A stretch of DNA of 64,000 nucleotides from the NCBI GenBank assembly GCA_002393735.1, contig DGTK01000017.1, positions 1 through 64,000 on the forward strand, in the 5' to 3' direction. The position numbers and the translations under genes were made by a program. Below the pieces are notes generated by a model, which saw nothing but the letters and a program-made list of their open reading frames with translations, was not told the DNA's origin and searched no databases. Source of the DNA: Lachnospiraceae bacterium UBA4338. GTDB taxonomy: Bacteria > Bacillota > Clostridia > Lachnospirales > Lachnospiraceae. Shown here one piece after another: positions 34,562 to 43,950 of this stretch (position 1 is its first letter; every line of letters begins with the position of its first letter).

Positions 34562-35770
34562 ATGGAAAAGATTAAAATGGTAACCCCGCTTGTGGAAATG
34601 GATGGGGATGAAATGACCAGAATTCTGTGGAAGATTATTAAGGATGAATTATTAATTCCCTATATTGATCTTAAGACAGAATATTATGATTTAGGTCTTG
34701 AAAAAAGAAATGAGACTGATGATCAGATTACAATAGACAGCGCCAATGCAACAATTAAATATGGTGTAGCAGTTAAATGTGCAACCATTACACCTAACGC
34801 TGCAAGAGTGGAAGAATATAATCTAAAGGAGATGTGGAAGAGCCCTAACGGAACAATCAGAGCAATCTTAGATGGTACCGTATTCAGAGCTCCTATTGTT
34901 GTAAAAGGCATTGAACCATGTGTCAGCAAATGGAAAAAGCCTATCACCATCGCGCGTCATGCCTACGGTGATGTTTATAAGAATACTGAAATGAAGATTC
35001 CGGGACCGGGTAAAGCAGAACTGGTATTTACTGCAGAAGATGGTACAGTAACAAGAGAGACCATCCATGATTTTAAGTCAGCAGGTATTATTCAGGGTAT
35101 TCACAATATTGACAAGTCAATTGAAAGTTTTGCAAGATCATGCTTTAATTATGCACTTGATACAAAGCAGGATTTATGGTTTGCAACAAAGGATACCATT
35201 TCCAAGAAATATGATCATAATTTCAAGGATATATTCCAGGAAATCTTTGATAATGAATATAAAGAGAAATTTGATGCTGCAGGAATTACTTACTTCTACA
35301 CACTTATTGATGATGCAGTAGCAAGAGTTATGAAATCTGAAGGCGGTTTCATCTGGGCATGCAAGAACTATGATGGTGACGTATTCTCAGATATGATCAG
35401 TTCAGCATTTGGTTCACTTGCAATGATGACTTCAGTACTTGTATCTCCAAGCGGTGTTTATGAATATGAAGCAGCTCATGGTACAGTCCAGAGACATTAT
35501 TACAAGCACCTTAAGGGTGAAGAAACATCTACCAACTCTGTAGCAACCATATTTGCATGGACAGGAGCTCTTCGTAAGAGAGGAGAACTTGATAATATTC
35601 CTGAACTTATGGATTTTGCAGATAAGCTTGAGAAAGCTACTATTGATACAATTGAAAGTGGAAGAATGACCAAGGATCTGGCGCTTATCACATCACTTCA
35701 AAATGTAACTGTATTAAATAGTGAGAATTTCATTAAAGAGATTCGTAAGACTCTGGAAACAATGATTTAA
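34562..35770 (+). CDS. icd: NADP-dependent isocitrate dehydrogenase
   Basis: 402 residues of the homodimeric, eukaryote-like (type II) NADP-IDH subfamily: TPLVEMDGDEMTRILW, SPNGTIRAILDGTVFR (substrate phosphate loop), ITIARHAYGDVYKN, and the metal-binding aspartates in ARVMKSEGGFIWACKNYDGDVFSD. It makes 2-oxoglutarate and NADPH. GGAGG lies before the ATG. It comes 20 bases after the BspA-like gene with no terminator between them, but a terminator follows, so it may share a transcript or have an unseen promoter. Confidence 0.94.
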   Translation: MEKIKMVTPLVEMDGDEMTRILWKIIKDELLIPYIDLKTEYYDLGLEKRNETDDQITIDSANATIKYGVAVKCATITPNAARVEEYNLKEMWKSPNGTIRAILDGTVFRAPIVVKGIEPCVSKWKKPITIARHAYGDVYKNTEMKIPGPGKAELVFTAEDGTVTRETIHDFKSAGIIQGIHNIDKSIESFARSCFNYALDTKQDLWFATKDTISKKYDHNFKDIFQEIFDNEYKEKFDAAGITYFYTLIDDAVARVMKSEGGFIWACKNYDGDVFSDMISSAFGSLAMMTSVLVSPSGVYEYEAAHGTVQRHYYKHLKGEETSTNSVATIFAWTGALRKRGELDNIPELMDFADKLEKATIDTIESGRMTKDLALITSLQNVTVLNSENFIKEIRKTLETMI

Positions 35771-35783
35771 AAAGATTTAAGAG

Positions 35784-35813
35784 TAAGGCGCTCTTTTGAG
35801 CGTCTTATTTTTT
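35784..35813 (+). terminator. Terminator after icd
   Basis: A ten-base stem (TAAGGCGCTC with GAGCGTCTTA, one G-U pair) with a four-base loop TTTT, followed by a run of six T. Confidence 0.88.
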
Positions 35814-35824
35814 GGGAGATTTAT

Positions 35825-37180
35825 ATGGAAAGGGAACATTTGGGTTCCAGATTAGGATTTATATTACTATCAGCCGGCTGCGCCATTGGAATAGGCAATG
35901 TGTGGAAGTTCCCGTATATGGTTGGTTCTAATGGGGGCGGGGCTTTTGTCCTATTGTATCTGATATTTCTCTTTATACTGGGAATTCCGGTTATGACAAT
36001 GGAATTTGCAGTAGGAAGAGGAGCGAAGCAGAATCCGGTTCTGAGTTTTAAGAAACTGGAGAAAAAGGGACATAAATGGCATATTCATGGCTATGTCTGC
36101 ATTATCGGAAGTTATCTTTTGATGAGTTTTTATACATCTGTTGCAGGATGGATGCTGTATTATTTTTATGCATCGCTGACCGGTAAATATGAGGGGCTTG
36201 ATTCGGCAGGAGTTGGGAACTTCTTTAATAATATGCTTCTTAGTCCCCAAATAAATATTATTGGAGTTATTATAATCTGTATTCTTGGTTTTCTGGTGCT
36301 TTCCTTTGGACTTCAAAAAGGCCTTGAATCCATTACCAAGGTAATTATGCTTTTGCTTCTTTTCCTTATGGGAATACTGGCAGTTCACAGCGTATTATTA
36401 AAAGGTGGACTCGAAGGGATAGTTTTTTATCTTAAACCGGATATTAATGTAATTAAGGAAGTGGGATTTAGTAATGTGGCGGTTGGAGCCATGCAGCAGG
36501 CATTCTTCACATTAAGCCTCGGGATAGGTTCCATGGCAATATTCGGAAGTTATATAGATAAAAAAAGAGCCCTGATGGGAGAGGCTGTAAGTGTGGCAAT
36601 TCTTGATACAGTGGTTGCTGTCTGCTCGGGACTTATTATATTTCCTGCATGTTCAGCTTTTGGAGTTAGTGTAGACAGTGGTCCGAGCCTTCTGTTTATT
36701 ACGCTTCCAAATGTTTTCAATAATCTGGAAAGTGGGAGGATATGGGGAACATTATTTTTCTTATTTATGAATTTTGCTTCCTTCTCCACAATACTTGCGG
36801 TATTCGAAAATATAGTTTCAGGCTGTATGGAATTATTTAATATATCTCGTAAAAAAGCCTGCCTTATAAATATATTTGTAATGATTATTCTCTCCATGCC
36901 ATGTGCAATTGGCTTTAACCTCCTGTCATTTATTCAGCCTTTAGGAGATGGAACAACAATACTTGATTTGGAAGATTATATTGTCAGCCAGTGGCTGTTA
37001 CCTTTGGGCTCTTTAGTATTCGTATTATTCTGTACTTACAGGTTTGGCTGGGGATGGGAGAATTTCCTTAATGAAGCCAATGAAGGCAAAGGGCTTAAGG
37101 TAAAATCATGGATGAAATTATATATGCAGATTGTTCTGCCAATAGTTCTCATTGCCATATTTATACTTGGAATCATTTAA
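35825..37180 (+). CDS. Sodium:neurotransmitter symporter (SNF) family transporter
   Basis: 451 residues, eleven or so membrane spans. The LeuT-type first helix is clear: GFILLSAGCAIGIGNVWKFPYMVGSNGGGAFVL, with the unwound GIGNVWKFP segment that binds Na+ and substrate. It should import an amino acid with sodium; the substrate cannot be read. GGGAG precedes the ATG, which follows the icd terminator by a few bases, so a promoter may lie within the end of icd. It is convergent with the ABC-F gene, sharing a hairpin. Confidence 0.9.
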   Translation: MEREHLGSRLGFILLSAGCAIGIGNVWKFPYMVGSNGGGAFVLLYLIFLFILGIPVMTMEFAVGRGAKQNPVLSFKKLEKKGHKWHIHGYVCIIGSYLLMSFYTSVAGWMLYYFYASLTGKYEGLDSAGVGNFFNNMLLSPQINIIGVIIICILGFLVLSFGLQKGLESITKVIMLLLLFLMGILAVHSVLLKGGLEGIVFYLKPDINVIKEVGFSNVAVGAMQQAFFTLSLGIGSMAIFGSYIDKKRALMGEAVSVAILDTVVAVCSGLIIFPACSAFGVSVDSGPSLLFITLPNVFNNLESGRIWGTLFFLFMNFASFSTILAVFENIVSGCMELFNISRKKACLINIFVMIILSMPCAIGFNLLSFIQPLGDGTTILDLEDYIVSQWLLPLGSLVFVLFCTYRFGWGWENFLNEANEGKGLKVKSWMKLYMQIVLPIVLIAIFILGII

Positions 37181-37181
37181 A

Positions 37182-37218
37182 AAATGGGAGGAGCTTAAGA
37201 CTCAAGCTCTTCCCATTT
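37182..37218. terminator. Bidirectional terminator overlapping the ABC-F gene end
   Basis: Fifteen-base arms (37182-37196 and 37204-37218) pair with one G-U in plus-strand RNA and a seven-base loop. A T run flanks on either strand. The distal arm lies within the last codons of the minus-strand ABC-F gene, whose stop is in the loop-proximal arm. Confidence 0.8.
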
Positions 37219-39111
37219 ATTCATTAATTCATCGATTTCCAAATTGATATCATTTAATTCACTGCAAAGTTCATTTAATTTGGCAGAGTTCGAAGTAGTC
37301 TCTGGCTTATTCATGCTTTCTTCAATTAAAACTTTTTTATTCTCCAAAGCCTCAATTTTTTCTTCGATTTTCTTTATGTCTTTTTCTCTTTTTTGTTTCT
37401 CGGCCTTTTCTTTCTTCTGGCTTAGATAATCAAGATTATTCTTTGTGGGCTCATCCTTAACTAAAGACGGGGCATCAGACGACTTAGAACCGGAGTTTTG
37501 CTCAGAACTCTTAAGAAGATAATAATCATAATTACCTATGTACTGGGTAAAATGCCCGCCCTTTAACTCAACTACTTTAGTAGCAGTTTTATTGATGAAA
37601 TATCTGTCGTGACTTACATATAAAACAGTACCTTCAAAGTTATTTATGGCTTCTTCCAGTATTTCCTTACTTGTCATATCAAGGTGGTTGGTAGGCTCAT
37701 CGAGAATGAGTAAGTTACCCTTAGAGAGCATTAATTTGGATAGAATAACGCGGCTTCTCTCACCTCCTGATAAAGTAGAAATCTTCTTGAACACATCATC
37801 ATCCCTGAAAGAAAAACTTCCCAGCATATTTCTTATTTCCGTATTGGTCATGTCAGGATAGGAATTCTGTATGGATTCAAAGATGGTATCATTATCATCC
37901 AGAACTTTGGCATTCTGGTCAAAATAGGAGATTTCCACATTTGTACCGTAATTAATTTCACCAGATACCGGGCGAAGTTCTCTATTAATAAGTTTAAGGA
38001 AAGTTGATTTGCCGGTTCCGTTGGCGCCGATTAAGGCAATTCTTTCCCCTTTTTTAATCTCTAAACTGACACCTTCTAAAATCTTATTATCATTATAATC
38101 AAAGAAGAGGTTATCGATGCTTAAAACATCCATGCCGCTTTCTTTATTAATACTGAAACTTAAATTCATTTCAGTGGTTTCCACATTGACCTTCTCTACA
38201 GCAGCCCTGCGGTCCAACTGTTTAACACGGCTTTCGGCTCTTTTGATGGATTTCTCCCGGTTGAAAGAGCGAAGAAGAGCAATAACTTCTTCCTGCTTCT
38301 TTATATATGCCTGCTCCTTATTATATTCGCGCATTTTTGCAAGAACATAGGCGTCTCTTTTTACGATAAAATCATCATAATTACCGCTATAGGAAAGGAT
38401 GCTGCCGTTATTAATCCAGGCAACTTTTTTGACCACTTTATTTAAGAAATAGCGGTCGTGGGAGATAATAAGTGCTGCGCAGTTTAAACTTAAAAGTTCC
38501 TTTTCCAAAAAGGCGATGGAGTCCATATCAAGATGGTTTGTAGGCTCATCGAGCAAAATAATGTCCGGCTTTTGCAAAAGAATAAGTGCCAGAAGTAATC
38601 TGGTTTTCTCGCCACCGCTAAGTGATGAAACCTTTCTATCCATATCGCCGCCAAGGAATTTAAGTCCCGAAAGGGTAGCATTAATCTCATTTTTATAGGT
38701 TAATCCACGGTTATTGACAAAACTGTCCATCTTCTGATGATAGACATCCATATATTTATTTAATTCATCGCCGGATAAGGAACTCATCCCATCTTCCATG
38801 TCACGAAGAGTCTTTTCTTCAGCAATCAAAGAAGAGAAGACATCAAGTGCTTCTTCATAGATGGTTCTGTCGTCCTCGAAGGTGATTACCTGAGGAAGAT
38901 AGGCGATTTTGGCATCCTTTTTAAGAAATATGTCTCCGCTGTCGGCATGTTCCTTACCCATAATGATATTAAGAAGAGTAGTCTTACCTGTACCATTATT
39001 ACCGATAAGAGCCACCATTTCATGCTCATTTATGCCAAAAGACACATCCTTAAGGATGGTTTTGTCGCCGAAAGATTTAGTTATATTACTAATGTTAAGA
39101 ATCATTGTCAC
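37195..39111 (-). CDS. ABC-F family ATPase
   Basis: 638 residues, two ABC ATPase domains without membrane spans. First domain: Walker A GNNGTGKTT near 36, signature LSGGEKTRLLLA, Walker B DIILLDEPTNHLD. A linker helix region (about 240-300) precedes the second domain: GANGTGKST, LSGGERSRVILS, LLILDEPTNHLD. The C-terminus is a Lys/Glu-rich coiled coil (about 555-635). ABC-F proteins act on ribosomes as translation factors or, in some cases, give antibiotic resistance; there is no sign here for resistance. Divergent from rex and convergent with the SNF transporter. Confidence 0.92.
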   Translation of the reverse strand: MTMILNISNITKSFGDKTILKDVSFGINEHEMVALIGNNGTGKTTLLNIIMGKEHADSGDIFLKKDAKIAYLPQVITFEDDRTIYEEALDVFSSLIAEEKTLRDMEDGMSSLSGDELNKYMDVYHQKMDSFVNNRGLTYKNEINATLSGLKFLGGDMDRKVSSLSGGEKTRLLLALILLQKPDIILLDEPTNHLDMDSIAFLEKELLSLNCAALIISHDRYFLNKVVKKVAWINNGSILSYSGNYDDFIVKRDAYVLAKMREYNKEQAYIKKQEEVIALLRSFNREKSIKRAESRVKQLDRRAAVEKVNVETTEMNLSFSINKESGMDVLSIDNLFFDYNDNKILEGVSLEIKKGERIALIGANGTGKSTFLKLINRELRPVSGEINYGTNVEISYFDQNAKVLDDNDTIFESIQNSYPDMTNTEIRNMLGSFSFRDDDVFKKISTLSGGERSRVILSKLMLSKGNLLILDEPTNHLDMTSKEILEEAINNFEGTVLYVSHDRYFINKTATKVVELKGGHFTQYIGNYDYYLLKSSEQNSGSKSSDAPSLVKDEPTKNNLDYLSQKKEKAEKQKREKDIKKIEEKIEALENKKVLIEESMNKPETTSNSAKLNELCSELNDINLEIDELMNKWEELES

Positions 39112-39150
39112 ATTCCTTTAAAAACGCACTTATATAATGATACATCAAAG

Positions 39151-39179
39151 TTGACACTTTATCTATGAAAAATTATAAT
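39151..39179 (+). promoter_or_regulatory. Consensus sigma-A promoter for rex
   Basis: TTGACA (39151-39156), 17-base spacer, TATAAT (39174-39179): a perfect match to the housekeeping consensus. It sits 52 bases upstream of the rex start codon and directly upstream of the Rex-box-like palindrome. Confidence 0.85.
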
Positions 39180-39185
39180 TATTAG

Positions 39186-39203
39186 TAGTTAAAAAAATAA
39201 CGA
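39186..39203 (+). promoter_or_regulatory. Candidate Rex operator in the rex promoter
   Basis: TAGTTAAAAAAATAACGA agrees with 11 of 14 defined bases of the Rex box TTGTTAANNNNTTAACAA. It covers the predicted transcription start, six bases after the -10 hexamer, an ideal place for repression. It suggests autoregulation of rex by the NADH/NAD+ ratio. Confidence 0.55.
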
Positions 39204-39230
39204 TTATGTTTGTTACTTGGAGGTTTAAAA

Positions 39231-39881
39231 GTGGAAGCTAATGGTATTTCACAGGCAGTCATTAGTAGGCTACCAAGATATTACAGATATTTAGGTGATT
39301 TGAAAGATGAAGGAATTGAAAGAATTTCTTCACATGACCTTAGTGTCAGAATGAATGTAACCGCATCTCAAATAAGGCAGGACTTCAATCAGTTTGGCGG
39401 TTTTGGCCAGCAGGGATACGGCTATAATGTTGAATATCTCTATGATGAAATTGCCAAAATCCTCGGGCTTAATAAGAAACATAATCTTGTAATTATTGGC
39501 GCAGGTCACTTAGGACAGGCTCTTGCCAATTATATGAATTTTGAAAGAAGAGGATTCTTTACAAAGGGATTATTTGATAAGGATGCATCAATAGAAGGTC
39601 AGGAAGTAAGAGGCCTTAAGATTTATTCCATGGATAAACTTGAAGAGTTTATTAAGGAAAATGATATTGATATTGCAGTACTTACACTTCCTAAGCAGGG
39701 AGCTTTAGAGGTATCCAAGACATTAACTGCATGCGGTATTAAGGCTATCTGGAATTTTGCCCACGTTGATCTGGAACTTCCTAAGGATGTTGTGGTAGAG
39801 AATGTACATCTTTCAGACAGTTTGATGAAATTATCATACAGAATTAACAGTTCCCAGGAAAATGAAGCGGAGAATGAATAA
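39231..39881 (+). CDS. rex: Redox-sensing transcriptional repressor Rex
   Basis: About 216 residues from the GTG that follows GGAGG by 7 bases (an in-frame TTG at 39210 would put the ribosome site inside the gene). N-terminal winged helix with ISQAVISRLPRYYRYLGDL and SASQIRQDFNQFGGFGQQGYGY-type residues, then a Rossmann fold with VIIGAGHLGQALANY that binds NADH or NAD+. Rex represses fermentation and energy genes when NADH is low. It heads a group with nnrDE and alr, overlapping nnrDE by one base; candidate operators are found at its own promoter and before rnfC. Confidence 0.95.
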   Translation: MEANGISQAVISRLPRYYRYLGDLKDEGIERISSHDLSVRMNVTASQIRQDFNQFGGFGQQGYGYNVEYLYDEIAKILGLNKKHNLVIIGAGHLGQALANYMNFERRGFFTKGLFDKDASIEGQEVRGLKIYSMDKLEEFIKENDIDIAVLTLPKQGALEVSKTLTACGIKAIWNFAHVDLELPKDVVVENVHLSDSLMKLSYRINSSQENEAENE

Positions 39882-41362
39882 TGAAAGCATATTCAGGGGA
39901 CAATGTTAAGGCGATAGATGCTTATACAATAAATGAGATTGGTATTACGGAAGATGCGCTGATAGAAAGGGCGTCTTTATGTATTTTTGATGCCATTTAT
40001 AAAGAAGGTGCCAGTTATCTTATAGTTTCAGGTCCCGGAAATAATGGTGCTGATGGGGTGGCCCTTGGCAGAATGCTTGCACTTAAAGGCTGCAAAGTAA
40101 GATTATATGTAATTGAGTCTTCAAATAAGTCCAAAGGTCTTGAAGGTCAGCTTCAAATAGCTGATAAACTTATTATGACCGGCGCTTACGATATTGCATA
40201 TACTAAAGAGATAACTGAAGGCTGTGATTATGTGGTCGATGCTATATTCGGTGTTGGATTATCAAGAAATCTTGATGATAAATATATAGATTTAATTAAT
40301 CATATTAATTCTCTTAAAAACAAGGGCAGTATTCTTGTTTCTGTTGATATTCCATCAGGAATCAATGCATCAGATGGCTCTTTAATGCCTGTATGTATTC
40401 ATGCTGATATCACCATTACCATAGGTTATGCCAAAATAGGTATTCTTACTACACCAGGTAATTATTACTGTGGTGTTATTTATGTGGGAGATATTGGACT
40501 CATTGATGATGGCCAAAAAGAGTATGTAACATATGGAACACCTGATGTCTCCATCATAAAAAGAGATGATAATTCCAATAAATATTCCTATGGCAATGCT
40601 TTGGTAGTTGCAGGTATAGGAGAATATTACGGCGCCACATATATGGCTGCTGCTTCTGCACTTAAAACCGGCTGCGGTCTGGTTAAGGTTTATACAGCAT
40701 CGTCAAATATATCAGATTTAAGAATGAATCTTCCTGAAGCAATTATCTGTGACAGTGATGAAGAGATAAAAACAGATAAGATTAATGCAATTTTAATTGG
40801 TCCGGGACTTGGAACATCAGATAAGGCCCAAGCGCTTATGGACAAAGTGCTTGATGGAGAAGGCCCATTAGTCATAGATGCTGATGGTCTTAATATTCTG
40901 TCAAAGAATAAGGATTTATATGATAAATGCCTGTATTATGCAAAGAACAAGGGCGATGTAATTATTACTCCTCACACAGGTGAATTATCAAGGCTTACCG
41001 GTATTGATTCCAAGGAAATACAGGATAATTATTATAAAACTGTAACTGATTATGCTTACGAAACAGGATTTATTGTTGTAGGAAAAGGGCATAATTCCAT
41101 AGTGGCAGGAGATAAGACATATATTAATATGTCAGGTAATGCAGGACTTGCCAAAGCTGGTTCCGGGGATGTGCTTTCAGGTATTATTGTGGGACTTATT
41201 TCCATGGGATATAAGGCTTACGACGCAGCATGCCTTGGCGTATATATGCATGGCATGTGCGCAGATATTCTGCTTTCAAAAACTGATATTAATTCAATTA
41301 TGGCCAGGGATGTGATTGATACCATTCCTGAGTGTTATAAAAAGATTAAAGAGGGACATTAA
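39881..41362 (+). CDS. nnrDE: Bifunctional NAD(P)H-hydrate epimerase/dehydratase
   Basis: 493 residues with two enzymes. The N-terminal 210 residues are the epimerase (NnrE/YjeF_N): SGPGNNGADGVALGR and VVDAIFGVGL. The rest is the ADP-dependent (S)-NAD(P)H-hydrate dehydratase (NnrD/carbohydrate-kinase-like): GPGLGTSDKAQ, VIDADGLNIL, ITPHTGELSRLTG, and the catalytic GSGDVLSGII. Together they repair damaged NADH and NADPH. It starts one base into the rex stop. Its end and the ribosome site of alr overlap, tying the genes together. Confidence 0.94.
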   Translation: MKAYSGDNVKAIDAYTINEIGITEDALIERASLCIFDAIYKEGASYLIVSGPGNNGADGVALGRMLALKGCKVRLYVIESSNKSKGLEGQLQIADKLIMTGAYDIAYTKEITEGCDYVVDAIFGVGLSRNLDDKYIDLINHINSLKNKGSILVSVDIPSGINASDGSLMPVCIHADITITIGYAKIGILTTPGNYYCGVIYVGDIGLIDDGQKEYVTYGTPDVSIIKRDDNSNKYSYGNALVVAGIGEYYGATYMAAASALKTGCGLVKVYTASSNISDLRMNLPEAIICDSDEEIKTDKINAILIGPGLGTSDKAQALMDKVLDGEGPLVIDADGLNILSKNKDLYDKCLYYAKNKGDVIITPHTGELSRLTGIDSKEIQDNYYKTVTDYAYETGFIVVGKGHNSIVAGDKTYINMSGNAGLAKAGSGDVLSGIIVGLISMGYKAYDAACLGVYMHGMCADILLSKTDINSIMARDVIDTIPECYKKIKEGH

Positions 41363-41363
41363 A

Positions 41364-42563
41364 TTGGAACATTATGAGAGAGTATGCGCCAGAGTTGATC
41401 TGGATGCAATTGCTGACAATGTAAAAATGGTTTATGAAAAAAGTATGGATAAGAAGCCTATCATGGCTGTTATCAAAACAGACGGCTATGGTCATGGCGC
41501 ACTGCCTATTGCAAGAACTCTTGAAAATAAGGATTATGTAATGGGCTTTGCTGCAGCTACAGCAGAAGAGGCTCTTATACTTAGAAAAGCAGGAATTAAG
41601 AAAGAGATTCTTATTCTTGGATATGTATTTCCTTATGCTTATGAGGAACTGATTGAAAATGATGTAACCCTGACAGTATTTAAGGAAGACATGATTGCTG
41701 ACATTGAAGAAGCAGCAAAGAAGGTTGGAAAGAAATGCAAAGTTCATATTAAAGTTGATACCGGCATGCACAGAATCGGTATCGGGCTTGATGATAAAGC
41801 TCTTGAAATCGCTGGCAAAATCATTGCCTCAAAATATATCGAGGCGGAGGGGATTTTTACCCATTTTGCAACTGCTGATGAGAATGATATGAGAGATTAT
41901 CTTGTAAGCCAGATTAATGCTTTTGATGATATGGTTTTAAGAATCAGTGAAAAATATCATCATGAATTTAAGTATATTCACTGCTATAACAGTGCAGCAA
42001 CTCTTCTTGCCAATGACATTCAGTCATTAAGTAAAGTCAGATATACGTTTAACCGTATGGGTATTACAATGTATGGACTTCTTCCTTCAAAGGATATGGA
42101 AGAGGCAGCAAAGGGGCTTAAGGGCGCTTTGTCATTATACAGTCATATTGTTTATATTAAGGATTTGCCGGAAGGTATGGGCATAAGCTATGGAAAGACC
42201 TATGTTACAAAGCGGGATACGCGCCTTGCCACAGTTCCTGTAGGCTACGGAGACGGATATCCAAGAGGTCTTTCAGGAAAAGGATATGTACTGATCAGGG
42301 GTAAGAAGGCTCCGATTCTTGGCAGGGTATGTATGGACCAGTTTATGGTGGATGTTACTGATATTGAAGGCGTTAAGGAATATGACAAGGTGACGCTTAT
42401 AGGCCAGGATGGTGATGAGAAGATTACTGTGGAAGACTTATGTGATTTCTACGGTGGTTTTAACTATGAGGTTGTATGTGATATCGGAAGACGTGTTCCA
42501 AGAGAGTATTACAAAAATGGCGAACTTGTTTATGCCAAGGATTATCACAACGATATTAAGTAA
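41364..42563 (+). CDS. alr: Alanine racemase
   Basis: About 400 residues from the TTG that follows GAGGGA by 7 bases; an in-frame upstream start at 41316 would bury the ribosome site and the end of nnrDE. PLP-lysine in PIMAVIKTDGYGHGA, then HIKVDTGMHRIGI, YNSAAT, and the C-terminal domain with RLATVPVGYGDGYPRGLSG and the catalytic tyrosine region GRVCMDQFMVDVTD. It makes D-alanine for peptidoglycan. Located directly after nnrDE, a neighbourhood often seen in Gram-positives. Confidence 0.95.
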   Translation: MEHYERVCARVDLDAIADNVKMVYEKSMDKKPIMAVIKTDGYGHGALPIARTLENKDYVMGFAAATAEEALILRKAGIKKEILILGYVFPYAYEELIENDVTLTVFKEDMIADIEEAAKKVGKKCKVHIKVDTGMHRIGIGLDDKALEIAGKIIASKYIEAEGIFTHFATADENDMRDYLVSQINAFDDMVLRISEKYHHEFKYIHCYNSAATLLANDIQSLSKVRYTFNRMGITMYGLLPSKDMEEAAKGLKGALSLYSHIVYIKDLPEGMGISYGKTYVTKRDTRLATVPVGYGDGYPRGLSGKGYVLIRGKKAPILGRVCMDQFMVDVTDIEGVKEYDKVTLIGQDGDEKITVEDLCDFYGGFNYEVVCDIGRRVPREYYKNGELVYAKDYHNDIK

Positions 42564-42571
42564 GAGGTTTT

Positions 42572-43891
42572 ATGGAATATTTATATATATTTTTATTTTT
42601 GCTTTACCTTATTTTTATGGTGGCATATGTTATCTTCTCGAGATTTCATAAAGAAGTCCGCATGATTACTGAAGAGGACTTCACAGAAGTGGTTGATGAG
42701 AAGACTCTTTTAAGACTTAAAAAATTAAAAAATGGCAGTCACAATTATCAGAGTGTGGCTTTAATGGGCATGATATTTATCAATATGTGCCTTGGTCTTA
42801 TATTCTTTGCGGCATATATCGCTTTATTTGTACAGTTTAGAAAAGAAATATATGGTTTTCTTCCATGGGGCAATGCGTTGGTAAATCTGGTTGTTGCCCT
42901 TATTTTTGCTGTGGCAATTATTATTTATTTCATAATCAATTTCACCATTGGATATCTTATTCCAAGACGAATTGTGGCAGGTAAGAAAGAAGGAGCACTT
43001 GGAGTTGTCCAAATCATCGGCTTTTTTGATATTATTGTGCCTCTTTACAAAATATCCTCCCGCCTTGGCAATGTGATATTAAGGATTTTTGGCTTTAAAA
43101 ACCTTGTGGCAGATGAGGAAGTAACTGAAGATGAGATTATATCCATGGTTAATGAAGGTTCTGCCAAGGGTGTAATTGATTCATCCGAGGCTACAATGAT
43201 AACCAATATGCTGGAATTCGGTGACAAGAAAGCCAAGGATATAATGACAAACAGGTCGAATATTTTTGCGCTTGAAGATACCCTTACCCTTGATGAAGCA
43301 ATTGAGATAATGCTTGGAAAGCAGTATTCAAGATTCCCTGTATATAATGAGAATCTTGATCATATCATAGGAATACTGAATCTAAAGGATGCTCTTATGT
43401 ATCAGGCAAGTGGCAGAAAAAAACTTGGGGCTTTAAAGAATTATTACAGTATTCTTCGTAAGCCGGTCTATGTACCGGAAACCAGAAGCGTGGATGTACT
43501 TTTTGCCAAGATGCAGTCTGAAAAGATACAGATGACAATAGTTCTTGATGAATATGGCCAGACCTCCGGACTTATTGCTTTTGAGGATATCCTGGAAGAA
43601 ATCGTTGGAAATATCATGGATGAATATGATATCGAGGAGGATTTTATAAAAGGTAAGGGGCTTGATGAATATGAAATTGACGGCCTGACACCGCTGGAAG
43701 ATCTTGAAAAATTCCTGGATATTAAGTTCGATATTGAGGATGTGGATACTTTAAATGGCTTTTTAATTAACAAGATAGAGCATATTCCTACAGATGATGA
43801 AAAGGCTGAATTAGACTATGAAGGCTATCATTTTAAGATACTTGAGGTAGAAAATCACATAATTCAAAATGTATTAGTTAAAAGAATATAG
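42572..43891 (+). CDS. CNNM/CorC-HlyC family membrane protein with CBS domains
   Basis: 439 residues. A membrane region with roughly four spans (about 1-190) is followed by a CBS pair: FALEDTLTLDEAIEIML...SRFPVYNENLDHIIGIL, and SVDVLFAKMQSEKIQMTIVLDEYGQTSGLIAFEDILEEIVG. The C-terminal CorC/HlyC-associated domain starts at YEIDGLTPLEDLEKFLDI. The first 65 residues differ from a typical DUF21 opening, but the rest is typical. Such proteins take part in Mg2+ efflux; older hemolysin naming is misleading. Follows alr by 8 bases. Confidence 0.85.
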   Translation: MEYLYIFLFLLYLIFMVAYVIFSRFHKEVRMITEEDFTEVVDEKTLLRLKKLKNGSHNYQSVALMGMIFINMCLGLIFFAAYIALFVQFRKEIYGFLPWGNALVNLVVALIFAVAIIIYFIINFTIGYLIPRRIVAGKKEGALGVVQIIGFFDIIVPLYKISSRLGNVILRIFGFKNLVADEEVTEDEIISMVNEGSAKGVIDSSEATMITNMLEFGDKKAKDIMTNRSNIFALEDTLTLDEAIEIMLGKQYSRFPVYNENLDHIIGILNLKDALMYQASGRKKLGALKNYYSILRKPVYVPETRSVDVLFAKMQSEKIQMTIVLDEYGQTSGLIAFEDILEEIVGNIMDEYDIEEDFIKGKGLDEYEIDGLTPLEDLEKFLDIKFDIEDVDTLNGFLINKIEHIPTDDEKAELDYEGYHFKILEVENHIIQNVLVKRI

Positions 43892-43950
43892 AAAAATATT
43901 AAAAAAAATGTTATGATTAAAGATGATTTTGTTTTAAATAAGGAGGCACT

